DNA of 64,000 nt, taken from Membranipora membranacea (lineage: Eukaryota; Bryozoa; Gymnolaemata; Cheilostomatida; Membraniporidae). Below the pieces are notes generated by a model. It saw nothing but the letters and a program-made list of their open reading frames with translations. It was not told where the DNA came from and made no database searches. The position numbers and the translations under genes are program-made. The stretch lies in NCBI GenBank assembly GCA_914767715.1, contig OU612072.1, positions 25,236,001 through 25,300,000 on the forward strand, read 5' to 3'. Of the stretch, positions 60,000 through 64,000 are shown in pieces (the first letter of the stretch is position 1; every line of letters begins with the position of its first letter).

Positions 60000-62400
60000 T
60001 GATAGAATACTCCCTTTTAGATGTTTACACTAGGTGTCACTACAATCAATTGGTATGGTGGCCTGAAGCTGTCACATAATTGAAATGTGAATGTGATATA
60101 TCAATAATTTTGCTCTTCGCAGACCCGCTTTGCCTACATTCAGTAAAGAGTAGAGATTTCTTGTTAGAACGCAGCTATGCAGAATGTAGCAGCTACTGTA
60201 AATTTCATTAAACTTCAGAGGTGTGGTAGGTTGTGTCAAATGATTTATTTATCACCCAAAAACAGTTTTTTTTATACACATATGTTGATGAACCTTCACT
60301 GCTACATTTTATTACCAATTAAAGACGGTTCGATGATAGGTAATAAATCACCAGTTGGGTGTTTCAATTCATTAGTGTCTTTACAGCGTTGACGCTGATA
60401 TTGGCCATAAGATTATAGTGAATATTTACATACAATTGAATATGCAGCACTAATGAATAAGCTTGTTGATGAACTCCGAACCGTTTTCTACTCTTTAAAG
60501 AATATAGGAAGTACCACAGTTCAAGAAAACAGCCATGTTCAAATCCAGTCTAGACTGTTCAACCACATTTTTTCACATCAAGTCACCGCACATTTAAAAC
60601 CACTTAAAAAGTGTCTTTAAAAAGTTAAGTCACTATCTACGTCCCACAGAAAGGCAAATATAATTTCGACATAAACTGCATCATTTATCTTTTTATAAAT
60701 CAACTTCATTTAATACTCTTGTGACATAAGTGCAAACTTTCAAAGTACTTTAAAAATGAGGGGTACCAGGGAAGCTGGGAGATAATGACAGAGGCAAGTG
60801 TCAGCAAGTACCATCCCTAGCAGCGGGTTTTCTACTGCAGCACCTTCAAAATTCACCCTAGATGATCTCGCGAATAGGGAAGCGTCATCTCACATGGACA
60901 ATTTTGACCTCAACCAATCTACTGATACCAAAAGGATTCGATCTTCGATGATAGTTCTCAAAGCTCAAAGATGGATGATTCGGTGGGGAGACTTGGCTTT
61001 GAAGCTGTATCTTGTTTTCGTCATGTGTCAAAGTTGGCCTGGTGCTGGTCATCATCTCTAATATAACAAGTTTAATCTCCAAAGGTGATTGAGATAATTG
61101 ATATTGACTGATGAAAAAAGATCAGCTATTGATTCACAGGGCCTTATCTTGGCAGTATTACCTTTACATTTCTTCGTTAATCCTACACATCCTATCTTAT
61201 TTTAATGATTGTCTGAAAGACAGGCCTTACTTGTTTATGGTGACTCATGCAAAACAGATATCTCACTCTTACTCCTTTGTCAACTCTGACTATTTTACCC
61301 TTTTTATGACTATTCTTTTGACAAAATCATTTGATGCTTGTTTGGAATCTTTAGCAATGCACATCACATTGCACAGGCTTAGCCATCCCGACAAATCTCT
61401 GATTTGTTACAGACAAGTACGATCGGATCGATAGCATTGGATACAGACATAAAGTCTGTTGTACATGAAGCCACAGCCTCTCAGAATTGTATACAGATCC
61501 AAATTATCAATTTTACCAATACATTTTTGCAATGCATAATTGTTGTTTGTTTCAGATGAAAACTATATGTGTTTTGTTTGTTTCAAAACGAAACAGAGGC
61601 TATAATAGATTGATGGTGTTAGCAAAAGTTTTTGGCAAATCCTGATGAATGTAACTTCTCTTCTGGCGGATAAGTGAAGTCTTAGCCTCATTAAGATTGC
61701 CCAAAAAAACCTGTCAAAGGTGAACACTTGTGCTGTGATTTAAAGGATAGTTAGCGGTTACTGACTCAAGCTTTCGTATATGGTATCATTGATCATGTAA
61801 AGACAGGATGTAACAAAGAATCTGTTGCAAAACATCTTGCAAAACACTTGCTAAATCTATTTATAACAAAGGACTTTATCTGTTGATTTGCAAAAAATAA
61901 TTATAGGCTGGCAGTATGTGATGGAGTCAGGTACATAATAATCTTCTCTCAATTCACAAGATTATCCCCTTTCAGATCTTCAGATTCAACCACACAACAT
62001 AACATAATTATCTATAATAAGTTATCAAACATAAATTAATAAGAATAGTCCCTCAGTACACGCCCTATGATTTACTGTGGTGGATTGATTGACTGATAGG
62101 ACAAAGGATTAGTATGTGTAGTCCAATGATTAAGCGATTATGGCTCTGCGTATTAAGATGTGAATTGTCATTATTGTAATTCCCTCATCTTGATAAAGGA
62201 TCAATGCTGGATGTGGTCATGAAACTTAGAATTATCTCCTCATTGGTAATAGGGAGACAACTTGAATTCAAGTTGGATTCAGTTGGATTTATCCATGAAA
62301 ATGGGATTTCCAAAGATAATTTATTGATTATTTAATATAGATAGCAAGGGCGCGAATTTACCTAATATATGTCCTCTTTAATTTATTTATCATTTGGTGT
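60000..62400. other. Non-coding stretch
   Basis: No supported exon. An 87-codon frame at 60798-61061 and a 107-codon frame at 61111-61434 have no family features or splice context. Confidence 0.45.
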
Positions 62401-62479
62401 ACACAAGGTACCTGTCATATTTGCCAAGTAATCTAAATACAAAATAGGGAGATTCCATTTTACGGCGATACTGCACCAC

Positions 62480-62600
62480 AACATGGTGCTTCGAAGGTGC
62501 GAAGCACCTGAGTCACCCACCTGGGGGTATAGGGGGCGATGTGAGCCCCCCAACGGGGTATGGGCGGAGCCCCTGTCTGCCGAAGCTCTGAGAGCGTTTC
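62480..62600. repeat. GC-rich palindromic cassette
   Basis: Within AT-rich surroundings this ~120 bp stretch contains GGTGCGAAGCACC, CCACCTGGGGGTATAGGGGG, GAGCCCCCCAACGGGGTATG and GGGCGGAGCCCC. These are several short self-complementary blocks. Base composition is sharply unlike its flanks. Confidence 0.7.
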
Positions 62601-62717
62601 CAGCCACTAGGAAGGGCTAAAAAGGTATATTAAACCCCAAATAATTTCATGTTTGTACTAGTACTAAAATATCAAATTGAGGTGAAATACACCCTAAACA
62701 ATTACAATCAATCCATA

Positions 62718-62812
62718 GGCCCCTGGGACTCTTACATACATGCCATTACATTGTCAATGTCCAGTATCAAACACCCAATTGGCAAAGTAGAGGCATGTGA
62801 GTCCCAGGGGCC
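62718..62812. repeat. Inverted repeat, 14-bp perfect arms plus extension
   Basis: GGCCCCTGGGACTC at 62718 pairs with GAGTCCCAGGGGCC ending at 62812. Inside, ATGCC and GGCAT extend the pairing after a 3-8 base bulge, leaving a loop of about 47 nt. Confidence 0.75.
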
Positions 62813-63477
62813 CTTGCCTGTCAAGACAGGCTACAAGTGCCCATGCATCATCAAGATCTGAAAATAAATGTGCTCAGTCACATACAGTGAGTATCCAGAT
62901 AAGGTACTATATTTTTGTTTGGCTAACATTAAATATGTTTCAAAGTCTTTGGTCCGAGCTTTGTTAAATTGGACCTACCTTTGGAATTGGTAGGTTTCTA
63001 TTTTCCTTCACTTAAATTTAACTAGAGCAGACAGTACAAAATTAATACTAAAAAATGTGTGATCTGAAAGGAAATGAAAACTAATTGTATGCTCTTGACT
63101 AGCTACTTTATATTGTGACCAATGACAGTCAGTGTTGCGGATTATGAGAGGATGCTATTGGTCATTTACAATAATAGGCTGAATCTTAACAAAACAGGTA
63201 AATTTGTTAGGATTTTTTAATTTGATAATTCCTTTCAATTTTGTGTGCAAAGACCTTAACAGTAACTAGTCAACAACAACATGTGCTTGGATAACTATCA
63301 GAAAATTGCGATTGGACTGTTTTCTCTAAAATCTGGAGGAAATAGTGAGATTTACAAAAAGTGGGAGGTGGGTGTAAAAATCTGGCGGTTCACGCCTAAA
63401 TCGGGAGACTTGGCAAGTATGGTACCTGTGTGTCCATAAGCTGATTATGAGCTGTGCAATGATATGATACAATGTAT

Positions 63478-63595
63478 CATAGGTGTCATATCTTCTTTTT
63501 TATTATGCATTACCATCGCTAGCCAATGCATTGGTTACACGCAACTCTTGGTTTGATGTCCCAACTGATAATATTTGCATCCTAGCTATATAATC
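63478..63595 (+). repeat. Interspersed repeat, copy 2
   Basis: See 44536-44655. This copy reads ATAGGTGTCAT, ACCATCGCTAGCCAATGCA and ATCCTAGCTATA, diverged by scattered substitutions. Confidence 0.7.
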
Positions 63596-63599
63596 TCAC

Positions 63600-64000
63600 A
63601 TCTGTCGAAAGTAATTTTAGAAGAGTACCATGTTAACCTTGAATTGGCTCTCAGCTGAAGAATAACAAATCAGCACGTTCATTAAAATCCTATCATTCTG
63701 ATATATGGTTGGATGTGACAAAAGATTGTTTCCTCAAGGTCATATAGAACATACTTCATATTAAACTGGCTTAACCTTCATTTACTCTCCTAGTTACTAT
63801 AGACAAAGAAATATTCTCAACACCGAAGAAATGAAATATATATATGGCTTTATATAGCTATAAATAAGTCTTTTTAATCCATTGATAAAACATAATGAAC
63901 CCATTTATTTATCCAAGCAACTATTTTACAATTCAGCTTTGAAAACTGATTTCACATTATCAGTGATTGTGTACATTTCGTAGACACTCTCAGCGTCTTC
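63600..64000. other. Nothing recognised
   Basis: AT-rich sequence without supported exons or repeats. Confidence 0.4.

Larger units (their letters stand above)
62407..63426. mobile_element. Putative ~1-kb non-autonomous element with GGTACC inverted ends
   Basis: The left end reads GGTACCTGTCATATTTGCCA then AGT. The right end, on the minus strand, reads GGTACCATACTTGCCAAGT, so the ends are imperfect inverted repeats of about 25 bp. The interior holds a GC-rich palindromic cassette (62480-62600) and a separate inverted repeat (62718-62812), but no transposase. No target duplication could be fixed. Confidence 0.45.

Noticed and set aside
60798-61061. 87-codon ORF as a gene
   Set aside because: No recognisable domain, splice sites or polyadenylation context; equally open in another frame for part of its length.

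Overview
This is a nuclear window from an animal genome, AT-rich and gene-poor. The signs are split genes with GT-AG introns that agree in phase, AATAAA signals close after stop codons, tRNA-derived SINE-like pieces, a non-LTR reverse-transcriptase remnant, a Ty3/gypsy element, and a type II membrane C-type lectin plus an NHL-repeat membrane protein. Vertebrate hallmarks are absent. A sponge or another early-branching invertebrate would fit, but the sequence does not settle it.

Left third (1-23 kb). An NHL-repeat type I membrane protein lies on the minus strand (about 1.8-4.1 kb, perhaps a first exon at 6.2 kb), with a broken non-LTR RT in a probable intron. Then come tRNA-like tandem repeats (8.2-8.6 kb), a gypsy pol tail (9.5-9.9 kb), an array of a ~100-bp satellite (13.5-14.2 kb), a MITE with ~60-bp inverted termini and an 8-9 bp target duplication (16.4-17.0 kb), decayed coding fragments (17.7-20.7 kb) and two related foldback palindromes (19.7 and 22.5 kb).

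Middle (23-40 kb). Two LTR elements dominate. At 23.1-28.1 kb is a complete Ty3/gypsy element on the minus strand with apparently identical 220-bp LTRs, a 5-bp target duplication and one intact gag-pol frame, so it inserted recently. At 32.7-40.2 kb is a non-autonomous, LARD-like element with ~903-bp LTRs and no pol gene. Directly inside its 5' LTR is not an ordinary short primer-binding site but what looks like a reverse-complement copy of a whole elongator tRNA-Met including its CCA end. At its other end, the polypurine tract plus the first bases of U3 are repeated as a 65-bp tandem array of hairpins. Its interior holds cysteine-rich, phase-consistent exon-like coding pieces.

Right third (40-64 kb). 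Several small spliced genes of unknown function: gene B (41.6-42.5 kb, minus), gene A (45.0-47.5 kb, minus, 302 aa), a terminal exon (48.2 kb, plus), and a six-exon gene (51.0-52.8 kb, plus, 301 aa) with CCAAT and TATA boxes. One exon of that last gene lies wholly inside a TTAA-flanked MITE. A small minus-strand coding exon at 52.9-53.1 kb has a decayed inverted copy at 49.9-50.1 kb, so the two bracket the six-exon gene. The type II C-type lectin gene spans 56.2-59.9 kb. The satellite of 13.5 kb recurs in opposite orientation at 43.2-44.0 kb. A ~1-kb element with GGTACC inverted ends (62.4-63.4 kb) carries a GC-rich hairpin cassette.

All splice models come from reading frames and GT/AG sites only. 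No transcript or homology search was available.
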